Positions 34,525-43,332 are shown, counted from the stretch's first letter. The stretch is DNA of 64,000 nt from an uncultured Muribaculaceae bacterium (GCA_910587475.1 CAJUMR010000013.1:1-64000), one strand, 5' to 3'. Made by a program: numbers and translations. Notes: a model not told the origin generated them from the sequence alone.

Positions 34525-35229
34525 TTACTTTTTCAAAAGATGGTATTTTACCACTGACACCAAATGCTTGATCTTCAGTTCGACTTTTCGGCCGAAACTG
34601 CGTTTGCGCCAGCTTCCATAGATCATGTGCATGCCGAAAGCCAGATCGTGACGGCCGGGATAACTGCGGCACGGCAACAGATTGACAGTCGGATACACTG
34701 ACAGATAGCCCTCGATATGCTGCTCCGAATCGTCGGCCCGCAAACCGCGGAGACTCGCGACTTCGCGCATGCGTAGTGGCGAAATGGTCTCATCATTGGT
34801 TCCGTCGGCTTGAACAAACGGCCGACTGGAATAGAAATCTACCATGTCCTTGCAGAACTGATTGCCCTTCTCTCCGATGATAAAGGCAGCCTGAAGATAA
34901 AAATAAGGCACAACCTCTCTGAACACCACGCAACCATGCTCCGGTATAAATTCATCGAACCTGCGGTACAGGAAAATATCTGAATCCATGTACACTCCGC
35001 CTTCGAGATAAACAGCATAAAACCTCACTGCATCGGCTGCAAAAGCCCACCGGCGTCGATCGAGGGCTTCATCGACATAGCGGCAATGGAGCGACCTTGC
35101 GGCCTCTGCATCCCACACTTTTATCTCATAGTCGGGCAATATCTTGCGCCAGGTGTCCATGCAGCGTCTTATCTCTACAGGATATTTCTCGCCGCTGAAC
35201 CAACAGATATGTATTATTTTCGGTATCAT
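34525..35229 (-). CDS. GT32-like glycosyltransferase (DXD sugar-binding motif)
   Basis: A 234-residue glycosyltransferase of the mannosyltransferase OCH1/capsular type. It opens MIPKIIHICWFSGEKYP, has DYEIKVWDA, the helix RRWAFAADAVRFYAVYLEGG and the metal-binding YMDSDIFLYRRFD (about residues 88-100). ATG 35229 is preferred over 35262 because it gives the conserved family N-terminus and because a -7 box sits at 35260-35267. First gene of the galactofuranose cluster; the donor is unknown. Confidence 0.86.
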   Translation of the reverse strand: MIPKIIHICWFSGEKYPVEIRRCMDTWRKILPDYEIKVWDAEAARSLHCRYVDEALDRRRWAFAADAVRFYAVYLEGGVYMDSDIFLYRRFDEFIPEHGCVVFREVVPYFYLQAAFIIGEKGNQFCKDMVDFYSSRPFVQADGTNDETISPLRMREVASLRGLRADDSEQHIEGYLSVYPTVNLLPCRSYPGRHDLAFGMHMIYGSWRKRSFGRKVELKIKHLVSVVKYHLLKK

Positions 35230-35259
35230 AATATGTTTTCGGTTATCCTCTTTTGTCCA

Positions 35260-35290
35260 CAAAGATAGTGCTTAGTTTAAAAAACCACAA
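35260..35290 (-). promoter_or_regulatory. Promoter of the galactofuranose cluster
   Basis: Minus-strand -7 box TATCTTTG (35260-35267) with TTTG (35287-35290) about 19 nt upstream. The box covers the more distal ATG at 35262, supporting the start at 35229. Confidence 0.7.
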
Positions 35291-35303
35291 AATAAGTCTC
35301 CCA

Positions 35304-35336
35304 TTTTGCGAATTTATAAAAATTTAGACTATCTTT
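35304..35336 (+). promoter_or_regulatory. Promoter of psd-pssA
   Basis: Plus-strand TTTG (35304-35307) and -7 box TATCTTTG (35329-35336), 21 nt apart, divergent from the galactofuranose promoter. Confidence 0.65.
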
Positions 35337-35378
35337 GTGCTGTTAACTTTATCAACAAGTATAGTCCCATTAGTCTGA

Positions 35379-36062
35379 ATGAGAGTAAAAATACACCATG
35401 AAGGTACCAACATATTAATAGTCACCGCTATTTTCATTCTGGCTGTTAATATTCCTCTCTGGATATGGGTGCGACCGATGGCATGGCCGATCGCGTCGAC
35501 AACCATATGGGGTGTGCTGTACCTTTTGGTTGTCAATTTTTTTCGTTCGCCACGCCGCACATTCAAAGGCAACGAGACAAACGTTGTTGTGGCAAGCGCC
35601 GATGGCAAAGTCGTGGCTCTCGAAGAAACATTTGAAGACGAATATCTCCACGCTCCGGCCATACAGCTCTCTGTGTTCATGAGCATATTCAATGTCCATG
35701 CCAACTGGTTTCCGGTCAATGGCGAAGTCATCTACGCCACTCACCATCCCGGACGTTTCATGGCAGCTTATCTGCCGAAATCAAGCACCGAGAACGAACG
35801 GTCAACCGTAGTGATCCGTACTCCAGAAGGACAGCTTGTGCTTGTGCGTCAGATCGCCGGTGCCATGGCCCGGAGAATTGTAACTTATGCCCGGCCAGGC
35901 GACGAAGCTTCCATCCAGGATCACATGGGTTTCATTAAATTCGGTTCACGCGTCGACATATATCTGCCTGTCGGCACCGAGACTTTAGTCAACATTGGCG
36001 ACACAACAACCGGTGGCATCACCGAAGTCGCCCGACTCAATCCCAAAGGTTTGCAAAAATGA
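35379..36062 (+). CDS. psd: Phosphatidylserine decarboxylase (short, archaeal-type family)
   Basis: Converts phosphatidylserine to phosphatidylethanolamine. The 227-residue proenzyme has a hydrophobic N-terminus (about residues 12-45), SADGKVV, IFNVHANWFPVNGEV and near the C-terminus IKFGSRVDIYLP, whose Gly-Ser pair is the self-cleavage site that forms the pyruvoyl cofactor. The short length and FGSR (rather than LGST) mark the Psd family used by Bacteroidetes. Its stop overlaps the pssA start by 4 nt, so substrate and product steps are translationally coupled. Confidence 0.93.
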   Translation: MRVKIHHEGTNILIVTAIFILAVNIPLWIWVRPMAWPIASTTIWGVLYLLVVNFFRSPRRTFKGNETNVVVASADGKVVALEETFEDEYLHAPAIQLSVFMSIFNVHANWFPVNGEVIYATHHPGRFMAAYLPKSSTENERSTVVIRTPEGQLVLVRQIAGAMARRIVTYARPGDEASIQDHMGFIKFGSRVDIYLPVGTETLVNIGDTTTGGITEVARLNPKGLQK

Positions 36063-36769
36063 TCAAACGTATTATTTCGTGTATTCCAAACACAATCACG
36101 TGCCTCAATCTTCTATCCGGTTGCATGGCCATAATTTGTGCGTTCAGCTCCGGCGAGACAATGATGTCAGGACTGACAGGCGCCGAATGGACATGTATTT
36201 TCATCGGCCTTGCTGCTGTTTTTGACTTCTGCGACGGCGCATCGGCCCGACTGCTCCACGCTTATTCCGCCACCGGCAAAGAACTCGACTCGCTCGCCGA
36301 CCTTGTAAGTTTCGGAGTGGCGCCTGCAATGCTCATTTTCAACCTCATGCAACCATTCAGCCTGCATCAGTGGCTGACCTACTTCGCTCTGTTCATACCC
36401 GCGATGGGAGCTCTGAGACTCGCTCGCTTCAACATCGACGACTCTCAGGCTACGACATTCAAGGGACTGCCCATCCCCGGCAACGCCATCTTCTGGATCG
36501 GCATCTACGGGTGGATCATGCGCTACGGCTATCCCGGCACGGCGGCAATGGTGATAATGATCGCACTGATATCGCTGTCGATGGTATCAGGCATCAGCAT
36601 GTTCTCCCTTAAATTCAAAAACTTCGACATCCGTGAGAATTTCCGTCGCTACGTCATAATCCTTGCGGCCATAGCTTTTGTTATATTCTACGGCTTGTCG
36701 GGCCTCGCATGGACCATTGTGCTCTACATGCTCATATCCATGATGTCGCGCAAGCGCGTCCAGGCATGA
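36059..36769 (+). CDS. pssA: CDP-diacylglycerol-serine O-phosphatidyltransferase
   Basis: Makes phosphatidylserine from CDP-diacylglycerol and serine, the substrate of the adjacent Psd. The 236-residue multipass membrane protein carries the CDP-alcohol phosphotransferase signature DG-x2-AR-x8-G-x3-D-x3-D as CDGASARLLHAYSATGKELD plus SLAD (about residues 59-83), complete in all key residues. Overlaps psd by 4 nt. Together the pair supplies phosphatidylethanolamine, the main phospholipid of these bacteria. Confidence 0.94.
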   Translation: MIKRIISCIPNTITCLNLLSGCMAIICAFSSGETMMSGLTGAEWTCIFIGLAAVFDFCDGASARLLHAYSATGKELDSLADLVSFGVAPAMLIFNLMQPFSLHQWLTYFALFIPAMGALRLARFNIDDSQATTFKGLPIPGNAIFWIGIYGWIMRYGYPGTAAMVIMIALISLSMVSGISMFSLKFKNFDIRENFRRYVIILAAIAFVIFYGLSGLAWTIVLYMLISMMSRKRVQA

Positions 36770-36845
36770 GCACCTGCGGCCAACATCGGCCCATAGCCCC
36801 CACGACCGGCAAACGGGTCTATATTTTCAATAATCTTCAATCGCA

Positions 36846-37172
36846 ATGCTGACATTTCTCCTTATATTACTATTTACATTTACCGTCGTCATACCTTTGA
36901 TCAGAGGCATGAGGGCGATCTATCGCGCGCGACGCGCCGCCCGACAATACTTCGAACAGTTCCGTCAGGCAGCCGCAGGAACGCAAAGCAGTTATGGCAA
37001 TCAAGCGTCCGCCAAGCAGCAATCGGCACGACGCAAAAAGATAAATCCCGACGACGGTGAGTTCGTCCAATTCGAAGACTTGCCTGCCGACGCCCCGACC
37101 GTCGAAAAGACGCAGACTACGACAATCATCGAGCAGCAGATCGTCGACGTCGAATGGGAAGACATAAAATAA
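36846..37172 (+). CDS. DUF4834 family small membrane protein
   Basis: A 108-residue protein with one N-terminal membrane helix (LTFLLILLFTFTVVIPLI, residues 2-19), a basic stretch after it (RARRAARQYFEQFRQ) and an acidic C-terminus (DGEFVQFEDLPAD, VDVEWEDIK). This matches DUF4834 of Bacteroidetes, whose function is unknown. It lies 76 nt after pssA and 19 nt before the DUF2461 gene, a common companion order, so the four plus-strand genes may share a transcript. Confidence 0.8.
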   Translation: MLTFLLILLFTFTVVIPLIRGMRAIYRARRAARQYFEQFRQAAAGTQSSYGNQASAKQQSARRKKINPDDGEFVQFEDLPADAPTVEKTQTTTIIEQQIVDVEWEDIK

Positions 37173-37191
37173 CCTCCGCACCGCAACCAAA

Positions 37192-37857
37192 ATGAAAGAT
37201 ATATATAAATTTCTCGACGGCATCGAAGCCAATAACAACCGGCCTTGGCTTGCCGCCCATGATTCAGAATATCGCGATCTGAGGCAACAATGGATCGACG
37301 ACATCGACAAGCTCATCGCATGCATGAGCCTTTGGCAGCCCGACTTCTCTCGGCAACAGGCGCGCGACGCTGTCTACCGCTTCGCACGCGACACACGCTT
37401 CTCCCCCGACAAATCTCCTTACAAAACATATTTTTCAGCCTGTATCTCTCCATTCGGACGCAAGACCATGAAGGCTGCATACTACCTGCAGGTCGACGCC
37501 CGCAGCGAGGAAAACGGTCTATACGGAGGCATGTACTGCCTCGACGCTCCAATGATCGCAAAATTGCGGCGTGCGATCGCCGACAATTGCGAGGAGTTTG
37601 AGGAAATTGTCAATGCTCCCGAACTGAACCGCCTTTACCCCGGCTGGCTTGGAGAAAAATTGAAGACAGCTCCGAAAGGATGGCCGAAAGACCATCCGCA
37701 GATCGAATACCTCAGACTGAAATGCTACGGCAAGTTCCATCGCTGCAACCGCCGGTATTTCGAAGACGAAAGATGGTATGAGCGGGCAGCCGAAGACTTC
37801 AGTGTGCTAAAGCCTTTGGTCGACTTCCTGAACTATAGCCTCGACGAAGATGTTTAA
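37192..37857 (+). CDS. DUF2461 family protein
   Basis: A 221-residue cytoplasmic protein of the DUF2461 family. It shows the usual N-terminal FLDGIEANNNRPWLAAH, the RFARDTRFSPDKSPYKTYF block (about residues 62-80) and the ENGLYGGMYCLDAP segment. No catalytic role is known to me. It follows the DUF4834 gene by 19 nt. A separate promoter for pfkA begins right after it. Confidence 0.88.
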   Translation: MKDIYKFLDGIEANNNRPWLAAHDSEYRDLRQQWIDDIDKLIACMSLWQPDFSRQQARDAVYRFARDTRFSPDKSPYKTYFSACISPFGRKTMKAAYYLQVDARSEENGLYGGMYCLDAPMIAKLRRAIADNCEEFEEIVNAPELNRLYPGWLGEKLKTAPKGWPKDHPQIEYLRLKCYGKFHRCNRRYFEDERWYERAAEDFSVLKPLVDFLNYSLDEDV

Positions 37858-37880
37858 TCATTAATGAAGCGTTTTTATTT

Positions 37881-37911
37881 TTGACGTTTCACAACCAATT
37901 TACTATCTTTG
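37881..37911 (+). promoter_or_regulatory. Promoter of pfkA
   Basis: TTG (37881-37883) and -7 box TATCTTTG (37904-37911) with 20-nt spacing, giving a leader of about 65-70 nt. Confidence 0.7.
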
Positions 37912-37984
37912 CACTTCAAAGATGTGCACTATAGCATACTTACTTACAACATAATATTACTTTCAACTTAACACATATTCTCAC

Positions 37985-38965
37985 ATGTCTGAAATCAAAT
38001 GCATAGGCATCCTGACCTCCGGAGGCGACGCCCCGGGCATGAATGCAGCAATCCGCGCCGTCACCCGCGCCGGCATATTCAGCGGGCTTAAAGTCAAAGG
38101 CATCTACCGTGGCTACCGTGGTCTGATCGCCGACGAGATTGTCGATTTCAAGACACAGAATGTGTCTAACATCATCCAGCAGGGCGGCACAATTCTGAAA
38201 ACTGCGCGCTGCAAGGAATTCACAACTCCCGAAGGACGACAGCTCGCCTACGATGTTATACGACGCCACGAAATCGACGCTCTCGTAGTCATCGGCGGTG
38301 ACGGTTCATTGTCCGGCGCGAGAGTGTTTGCCAACGAATTCAACTTCCCGATCATCGGTCTGCCCGGAACCATCGACAACGACCTCTATGGCACCGACAC
38401 AACCATCGGATATGATACCGCCCTCAACACCATCATGGAGTGTGTCGACAAAATACGCGACACAGCCACAAGCCACGAACGACTGTTCTTCATCGAAGTC
38501 ATGGGACGCGACGCAGGCTTCCTCGCTCTCAACGGAGCGATCGCTTCAGGAGCAGAAGCTGCGATCATCCCCGAAATATCGACAGAGGTCGACCAGTTGG
38601 CCGAACTCATCCAGAACGGCTTCCGCAAAAGCAAGAACTCTTCGATCGTACTCGTTGCCGAAAGCCCTGTGACCGGCGGAGCAATGGGCCTTGCCGAACG
38701 CGTCAAAAACGAGTACCCGGGCTATGACGTGCGTGTATCGATCCTCGGACACCTCCAGCGAGGCGGTAGCCCGACTGCCCATGACCGCATCCTCGCGTCA
38801 CGCATGGGTGCAGCTGCAATCGACGCCCTGATGGAAGACCAGCGCAACGTGATGATCGGCATCAAGAACGACGAGATCGTATATGTGCCTTTCTCTAAGG
38901 CCATCAAAAACGACAAGCCGATCAACCGCGAACTGTTGAGCACATTGCGCCGACTCTCCATCTGA
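37985..38965 (+). CDS. pfkA: 6-phosphofructokinase (ATP-type)
   Basis: Phosphorylates fructose 6-phosphate in glycolysis. The 326-residue length fits short bacterial PfkA. Visible are LTSGGDAPGMNAAIRA (about residues 10-25), IGGDGSLSGA (103-112) and GLPGTIDNDLYGTD (125-138) with the catalytic Asp. Glycine after the Asp in GGDGS argues for ATP rather than pyrophosphate as phosphoryl donor. The stop codon shares one base with the ATG of the next small gene. Confidence 0.96.
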   Translation: MSEIKCIGILTSGGDAPGMNAAIRAVTRAGIFSGLKVKGIYRGYRGLIADEIVDFKTQNVSNIIQQGGTILKTARCKEFTTPEGRQLAYDVIRRHEIDALVVIGGDGSLSGARVFANEFNFPIIGLPGTIDNDLYGTDTTIGYDTALNTIMECVDKIRDTATSHERLFFIEVMGRDAGFLALNGAIASGAEAAIIPEISTEVDQLAELIQNGFRKSKNSSIVLVAESPVTGGAMGLAERVKNEYPGYDVRVSILGHLQRGGSPTAHDRILASRMGAAAIDALMEDQRNVMIGIKNDEIVYVPFSKAIKNDKPINRELLSTLRRLSI

Positions 38966-39153
38966 TGAGAGCCATTCTGAAAGTCAGTGTGGCGGTGCTT
39001 GTTATCGCCACTCTATTGCTTTTGCTCAATCTGTTCGACATATTCTCATTTCCGACTGCCGCCTACAGAGCCTGTGGCGTTGCATGTCTGGTCGGATTGT
39101 TTGTCACGGTCTACACACGAGTATGGCTTATCATCCACAGACGTAAATACTGA
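38965..39153 (+). CDS. Small two-pass membrane protein coupled to pfkA
   Basis: A 62-residue product with two hydrophobic helices (VSVAVLVIATLLLLLNLF and ACGVACLVGLFVTVYTRV) and a basic end (HRRKY). Its ATG overlaps the pfkA TGA (ATGA), which implies translational coupling, and the exchanger gene starts 13 nt after it. No family is recognised. Being in frame, well placed and clearly amphipathic-free hydrophobic makes it a likely real gene. Confidence 0.65.
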   Translation: MRAILKVSVAVLVIATLLLLLNLFDIFSFPTAAYRACGVACLVGLFVTVYTRVWLIIHRRKY

Positions 39154-39166
39154 TAGATTCTCTCCA

Positions 39167-40153
39167 ATGGGCATAACCGCTTCGATAATATGGCTCATAG
39201 CCGGACTTGCACTGATACTCGTCGGGGCTAATGCCTTGACCGATGGAGCATCGGCCATCGCCCGGCGCATGGGCATCAGCGACCTGATCATCGGACTCAC
39301 GGTCGTGGCATTCGGCACATCGACCCCCGAACTCGTCATCAGCATTGTCGCCGCAGTAGAAGGTAACGCCGCCATCGCCGTCGGCAACGTGGTCGGCAGC
39401 AACATCCTCAACATCCTGCTGATTATCGGCCTTACAGCTTTGGTGCGTCCTATCATCATAAAAAAGAGCGTGATGACCCAGGAAATACCGATACTCATTC
39501 TCTCGTCGGTCATAATGCTCATTCTCGGCTACAGTGCCACGCTCGACGGCATCTCGCCGGCCTCGGTGACAAGGGTCGACGGACTGCTGCTACTCATTTT
39601 TTTCCTGCTATTCATGCGCTACACCTTCGCGAGTGCCCGCAACTCCGCTCCAGCTGTCGACGCTGACAAAGAGACAGCCTCAGCCGGACATCGCCCACGG
39701 CTCGCGAAGTCAATCCTATATGTTGTCGCCGGACTCGCCGCTCTGATCTTCGGAGGCGAAAAATTCGTCGATGGCGCATCGTCACTTGCCCGTCACATGG
39801 GTATCTGTGAAGCCACAATCGGACTCACAATCGTTGCCATCGGCACATCATTGCCCGAACTGGCAACATCGATCGTAGCAGCCGTCAAAAAACAGCCGGG
39901 ACTGGCTGTCGGCAATGTAATCGGCAGCAACATTTTCAACATCCTGCTCATCCTCGGCACCGCCGCAACAATCTCTCCCCTCCCGTTTGAAGGCGTAGGC
40001 CTTGTCGACCTATGGACTCTCGTCGGAGCAAGCTTCATGTTCCTATGGTTCGGATGGGCATTCCGACAGCGCACCATCACGCGCCCCGAGGGAGCTGTCA
40101 TGCTCGTATGCTATCTCGCCTACATGGGCTATCTCATATCGGGGGCTGTCTGA
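39167..40153 (+). CDS. Calcium/sodium antiporter (CaCA family)
   Basis: A 328-residue K+-dependent-type Na+/Ca2+ exchanger. Two internal repeats carry the alpha-motifs: GLTVVAFGTSTPELVISIVA with GNVVGSNILNILL in the first half, and GLTIVAIGTSLPELATSIVA with GNVIGSNIFNILL in the second, the acidic residues binding Ca2+. I use ATG 39167 (MGITASIIWLIAGLAL) because it puts the first membrane helix at the N-terminus; the longer frame runs through the 62-residue gene. With the Ca2+ ATPase at 16.4 kb it would make a second Ca2+ efflux route. Confidence 0.92.
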   Translation: MGITASIIWLIAGLALILVGANALTDGASAIARRMGISDLIIGLTVVAFGTSTPELVISIVAAVEGNAAIAVGNVVGSNILNILLIIGLTALVRPIIIKKSVMTQEIPILILSSVIMLILGYSATLDGISPASVTRVDGLLLLIFFLLFMRYTFASARNSAPAVDADKETASAGHRPRLAKSILYVVAGLAALIFGGEKFVDGASSLARHMGICEATIGLTIVAIGTSLPELATSIVAAVKKQPGLAVGNVIGSNIFNILLILGTAATISPLPFEGVGLVDLWTLVGASFMFLWFGWAFRQRTITRPEGAVMLVCYLAYMGYLISGAV

Positions 40154-40243
40154 TTATCAACGCAAGTCGGAAATCGACGACACAAACAGTCCGTTATGAC
40201 TCCCCAGACTTGAAACCCAATAATAGTTCAATCCGGCATGCTC

Positions 40244-40279
40244 GGTGAGACATGACCGGTGAAACGATATGTCTCCACC
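40244..40279. terminator. Hairpin between convergent exchanger and chelatase genes
   Basis: A 10-bp stem GGTGAGACAT/ATGTCTCCACC with one bulged C (40244-40253 and 40269-40279) lies in the 143-nt convergent gap. No strong T-tract on either side, so termination is only likely. Confidence 0.35.
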
Positions 40280-40296
40280 ATATTGATTTACGCTAT

Positions 40297-41130
40297 TCAC
40301 TCATCCCCGACAAGGTGCCTCACCCTACTGACATACAACTGTCTGACTGCGTCAAGCTCCCCGAAACCGCGCATCTCCACTCTGGTCTGATAACCTCCGT
40401 CATTAAGTTTTTCAGCAAACTCTCCAGAGATATCACGCTTGGTGTGATTGCCGCAGACCAACAGCAACGGCACAAGTTTCACTTTCCGTATGCGTCCTCC
40501 GCTACCCTTCAGTTGAGCCAAAGTCGTCTCTGCGGTCGGATAACCTTCGATTGTACTGACATGGAAATCGGCATGATGCGATGCAGCAAGCATATAATCG
40601 AGCTGACTGTAGGTCGCTGTACTCGACAGCATGTTACCATGACCGACAAAAACCACAGCCTCATCTCTGTCATGCGACTCAGCAGCCATGATATCGACCA
40701 CAGTCTGACAATCTTCAGGACTATAGCAAAGCGATTCGCCCACTTTAAGCTGCTTAAATAAAAAAGCGACTTTCCGGCATGCTGCCCTTACCTCAGCCAT
40801 CTCAGCACCATCGATCAACGTAGTACTCTGCACATAAACGCTGTCGTAACCATCGGCACAAAGCTTGACCAATGCTTCTTGCGGACTGTCCTTAGTCACC
40901 CCTTCAACTGCGAGCTTCCTTCTGACCACCGGCGAAATATAGGCATCCCGCACCTCGTAGCCGGGCATTGCCGCCACTATATCTTCGGTAATCAGATCGA
41001 TAGTTTTTGCTCGTGTTACAGGATCCGAACTGCCGTAATGTGTGACCAGAACAGCTTTCTTGGCATGAGCGTCGTGGCCGCCCGACAAAATGGCGGCCAC
41101 GCTCATCATAATCAAAACCAATCTTTTCAT
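40297..41130 (-). CDS. Exported CbiK-like chelatase (IhtB-like, probable haem/tetrapyrrole metal chelatase)
   Basis: A 277-residue protein with a signal peptide (about residues 1-23, ending HAKK), then the CbiK class II chelatase fold. The three metal-site residues of CbiK (His, Glu, His) have good counterparts: His164 in VGHGN, Glu195 in TIEGYP and His229 in CGNHTKRDISG, with spacing close to that of Salmonella CbiK. Export argues against cobalamin synthesis. Porphyromonas IhtB is a surface CbiK-like protein working with the TonB receptor IhtA in haem iron uptake, and here too the gene follows a TonB receptor, 6 nt apart. Confidence 0.82.
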   Translation of the reverse strand: MKRLVLIMMSVAAILSGGHDAHAKKAVLVTHYGSSDPVTRAKTIDLITEDIVAAMPGYEVRDAYISPVVRRKLAVEGVTKDSPQEALVKLCADGYDSVYVQSTTLIDGAEMAEVRAACRKVAFLFKQLKVGESLCYSPEDCQTVVDIMAAESHDRDEAVVFVGHGNMLSSTATYSQLDYMLAASHHADFHVSTIEGYPTAETTLAQLKGSGGRIRKVKLVPLLLVCGNHTKRDISGEFAEKLNDGGYQTRVEMRGFGELDAVRQLYVSRVRHLVGDE

Positions 41131-41136
41131 CTTACC

Positions 41137-43203
41137 TTATTTCAATGTTATACTGAGACTTGCCACAAACGAACGGCCGGGCGAATACAATGCGAAATTG
41201 CTGTTGAGCGGTCGCATGTCGCGGCGATCAAAGATGTTGTCAATACCGACGCCCGGAGTAAGCGTGAAACTTTTGAAACAGTTGAATGTGTGGCGTGTGG
41301 TGAGATTCCATATGCCATAGCCCGGAGCGTCGCCGTCTGCATCACCAGGATAATAGGTCTTGGACTGCACCCTGCCATTAAGATTGACATTAAGCCTGTA
41401 CCAGTCCCATTCATGGACATAATTAGCCGTGAAAGTGCCGGTGTGCATCACGCTGCGGTTGAGTCGCTGCCATGTGTCATCGTCATTCAGTCCTTTACCA
41501 TAGGCATAGCTGTAATTCAGGCCCAGAGTCAGACCTGTGCACGGATTGACTGACACATTAGCTTCCAAGCCCTTGACCGTAGCTCTGGAAAAATTGTAAT
41601 ATTCCTTGACCGACAGGGTCGAGGTCTTTATATCGTTGATTTCCGGAAACTCCGCTATCAACGCAGCCTGCTGCTCCTCTGTCATGGCTGTGAATTTTGT
41701 CGATCGCGAAGTCACCATGTTCTTGACAAAATTCATATAACCTGTAAGCGAAACAGTTACACGCGACGAGCGGTATTCAAGATTGATCGATCCGTAATTG
41801 CTATCCTCCGCCTTTAAATCACGGTTGCCGAAAGTTATGATATGGCGGCTACCCATCGGCTTCAGCATATGATAGTATAATTCGTCAATGCCCGGTGCAC
41901 GGTAGCCCATCGCATATGTGCCTCTGACATTGAAATTCCCGACATTGTACATCAATGCCACTTTAGGGGTCAGGCGTGAGCCTATTTCATGATGGTTGTC
42001 ATAACGCAAACCTGCCAGAGCCGTGAAATGAGATAAGAAATGCTGCTCATGCTGGGCATAGACCGATATCGTTCCGAGCCCTTTGTCGAGGTCTGATTCC
42101 GGGCGATCGAGCGACTCGTAGCGGTAATCAAGGCCGAACACAGTGTTACTGTTGTCTGTGAAATTAAATATGCCGCGTAGTTCTGCGTCGTGATAGTCCT
42201 GTCTTTTGGTTTTATAATAGTCGCCGGGGAGATAATCGCCGGTTGCGATCATATACTTGTACCATTGGCCATAGGTTCGGCCGCTGTAATCAAACTTCAA
42301 GCTTCCGAGTGCACCGAGACTGTAGCTGGCGCCTGCACCCCACGAGAAACTCTCCGAAAATGTATTGTACTTCGATCCACCGGCCATAGACGCACGTTCA
42401 ACCGGACGGTCAAGGAGCTTGTTATAATAGCCTCCTTCGGCATAGAGGGCAAGACGTTCAGTCGGATCATAAGTAAACTTCTGGGTCAAGTTATTGGTTG
42501 TGTAGCCAAGCGACAATTGCGCCAAAGTCTCTGTCAGCTCGCCGTCAGACTCTGTGAAATGAGAGTTCTGCCAACCATCGGAATGTGAATAATTATATGC
42601 CGTCATCGATCCCACTTTGCCTGCGCGCAGCGACAGATCAAGACCTTGGTTGAACTGTCCTTCACGGCTATAGCGACTATTGGTGGTGAATTCCGACTGA
42701 TCTCCAGGCTCAGATGTGATGATGTTGATCACTCCGCCGACCGCATCTGAGCCGTAAAGCGTCGATGCTGCACCGTTGAGCACCTCGATACGCTTGACAA
42801 GATTGACATCTATCTGGGCAAGATCGACATTGCCACTTATATCTCCGGTCATCTTGCGACCATTTAGCAGAATGAGCACATGACTATTGGTCAGGCCGTT
42901 CATTCTTAAATACGATCCCATGGCATTGGGTGAGAACGACAGCGACGGTACCATCATGGTCAAAGCTTCTTCAATACCATTGATGCCGGCAGCACGCAGT
43001 TCATTGCCGGTGATCACTTCAACTGGCACCGGAGTCATTTTCAATCTCTGGTGAACTCCTGTTCCGGTCACCACTACCGGGTTAAGGTCGAAATGTGTGC
43101 TGTCGCTGAATTCTACGACTCCGGAAGTTTCCGTAGCCGCGGCTGATGCTGCAGGCAATACTGCCATGGCTATCATCAGACTTTTTTCGATAACTTTCTT
43201 CAT
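41137..43203 (-). CDS. TonB-dependent outer-membrane receptor, probable haem receptor
   Basis: A 688-residue receptor with signal peptide (about 1-24), plug domain (about 45-165; VVVTGTGVHQRLKMTPVPVEV begins it, IEVLNGAASTLYGSDAVGG ends it) and a 22-strand barrel ending in an aromatic-rich last strand. It lacks the carboxypeptidase-like extension of SusC proteins. In the barrel YRAP (434-437) and GNRDL (459-463) resemble the FRAP and NPNL boxes of haem receptors, with His445 and His454 between them where the haem-binding histidine lies. The chelatase gene follows 6 nt later. Haem is the best guess; corrinoid or another tetrapyrrole is possible. Confidence 0.85.
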   Translation of the reverse strand: MKKVIEKSLMIAMAVLPAASAAATETSGVVEFSDSTHFDLNPVVVTGTGVHQRLKMTPVPVEVITGNELRAAGINGIEEALTMMVPSLSFSPNAMGSYLRMNGLTNSHVLILLNGRKMTGDISGNVDLAQIDVNLVKRIEVLNGAASTLYGSDAVGGVINIITSEPGDQSEFTTNSRYSREGQFNQGLDLSLRAGKVGSMTAYNYSHSDGWQNSHFTESDGELTETLAQLSLGYTTNNLTQKFTYDPTERLALYAEGGYYNKLLDRPVERASMAGGSKYNTFSESFSWGAGASYSLGALGSLKFDYSGRTYGQWYKYMIATGDYLPGDYYKTKRQDYHDAELRGIFNFTDNSNTVFGLDYRYESLDRPESDLDKGLGTISVYAQHEQHFLSHFTALAGLRYDNHHEIGSRLTPKVALMYNVGNFNVRGTYAMGYRAPGIDELYYHMLKPMGSRHIITFGNRDLKAEDSNYGSINLEYRSSRVTVSLTGYMNFVKNMVTSRSTKFTAMTEEQQAALIAEFPEINDIKTSTLSVKEYYNFSRATVKGLEANVSVNPCTGLTLGLNYSYAYGKGLNDDDTWQRLNRSVMHTGTFTANYVHEWDWYRLNVNLNGRVQSKTYYPGDADGDAPGYGIWNLTTRHTFNCFKSFTLTPGVGIDNIFDRRDMRPLNSNFALYSPGRSFVASLSITLK

Positions 43204-43232
43204 TGTGCTAATGTCAGTTTATTTTACGCCTG

Positions 43233-43263
43233 CAAAATTACCACGACCTCGAAAGTCAGTCAA
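43233..43263 (-). promoter_or_regulatory. Promoter of the receptor-chelatase operon
   Basis: Minus-strand -7 box TAATTTTG (43233-43240) and TTG (43261-43263), 20 nt apart, 30 nt upstream of the ATG. No clear Fur palindrome and no B12-box were seen around it. Confidence 0.65.
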
Positions 43264-43332
43264 TCGCATAAAGTCGGTATTTTACCCCTGTTGCCGAGCG
43301 GTTGGCATGTTAGTGACACTGTCATATATCAA

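Noticed and set aside
33352..34557. 401-codon plus-strand open frame opposite glf
   Set aside because: Glf on the minus strand carries full family motifs; the other frame shows none.
40297..41130. Cytoplasmic cobalt chelatase for vitamin B12 synthesis
   Set aside because: A clear signal peptide and the adjacent TonB receptor point to work outside the cytoplasm; no other cob/cbi gene is near.
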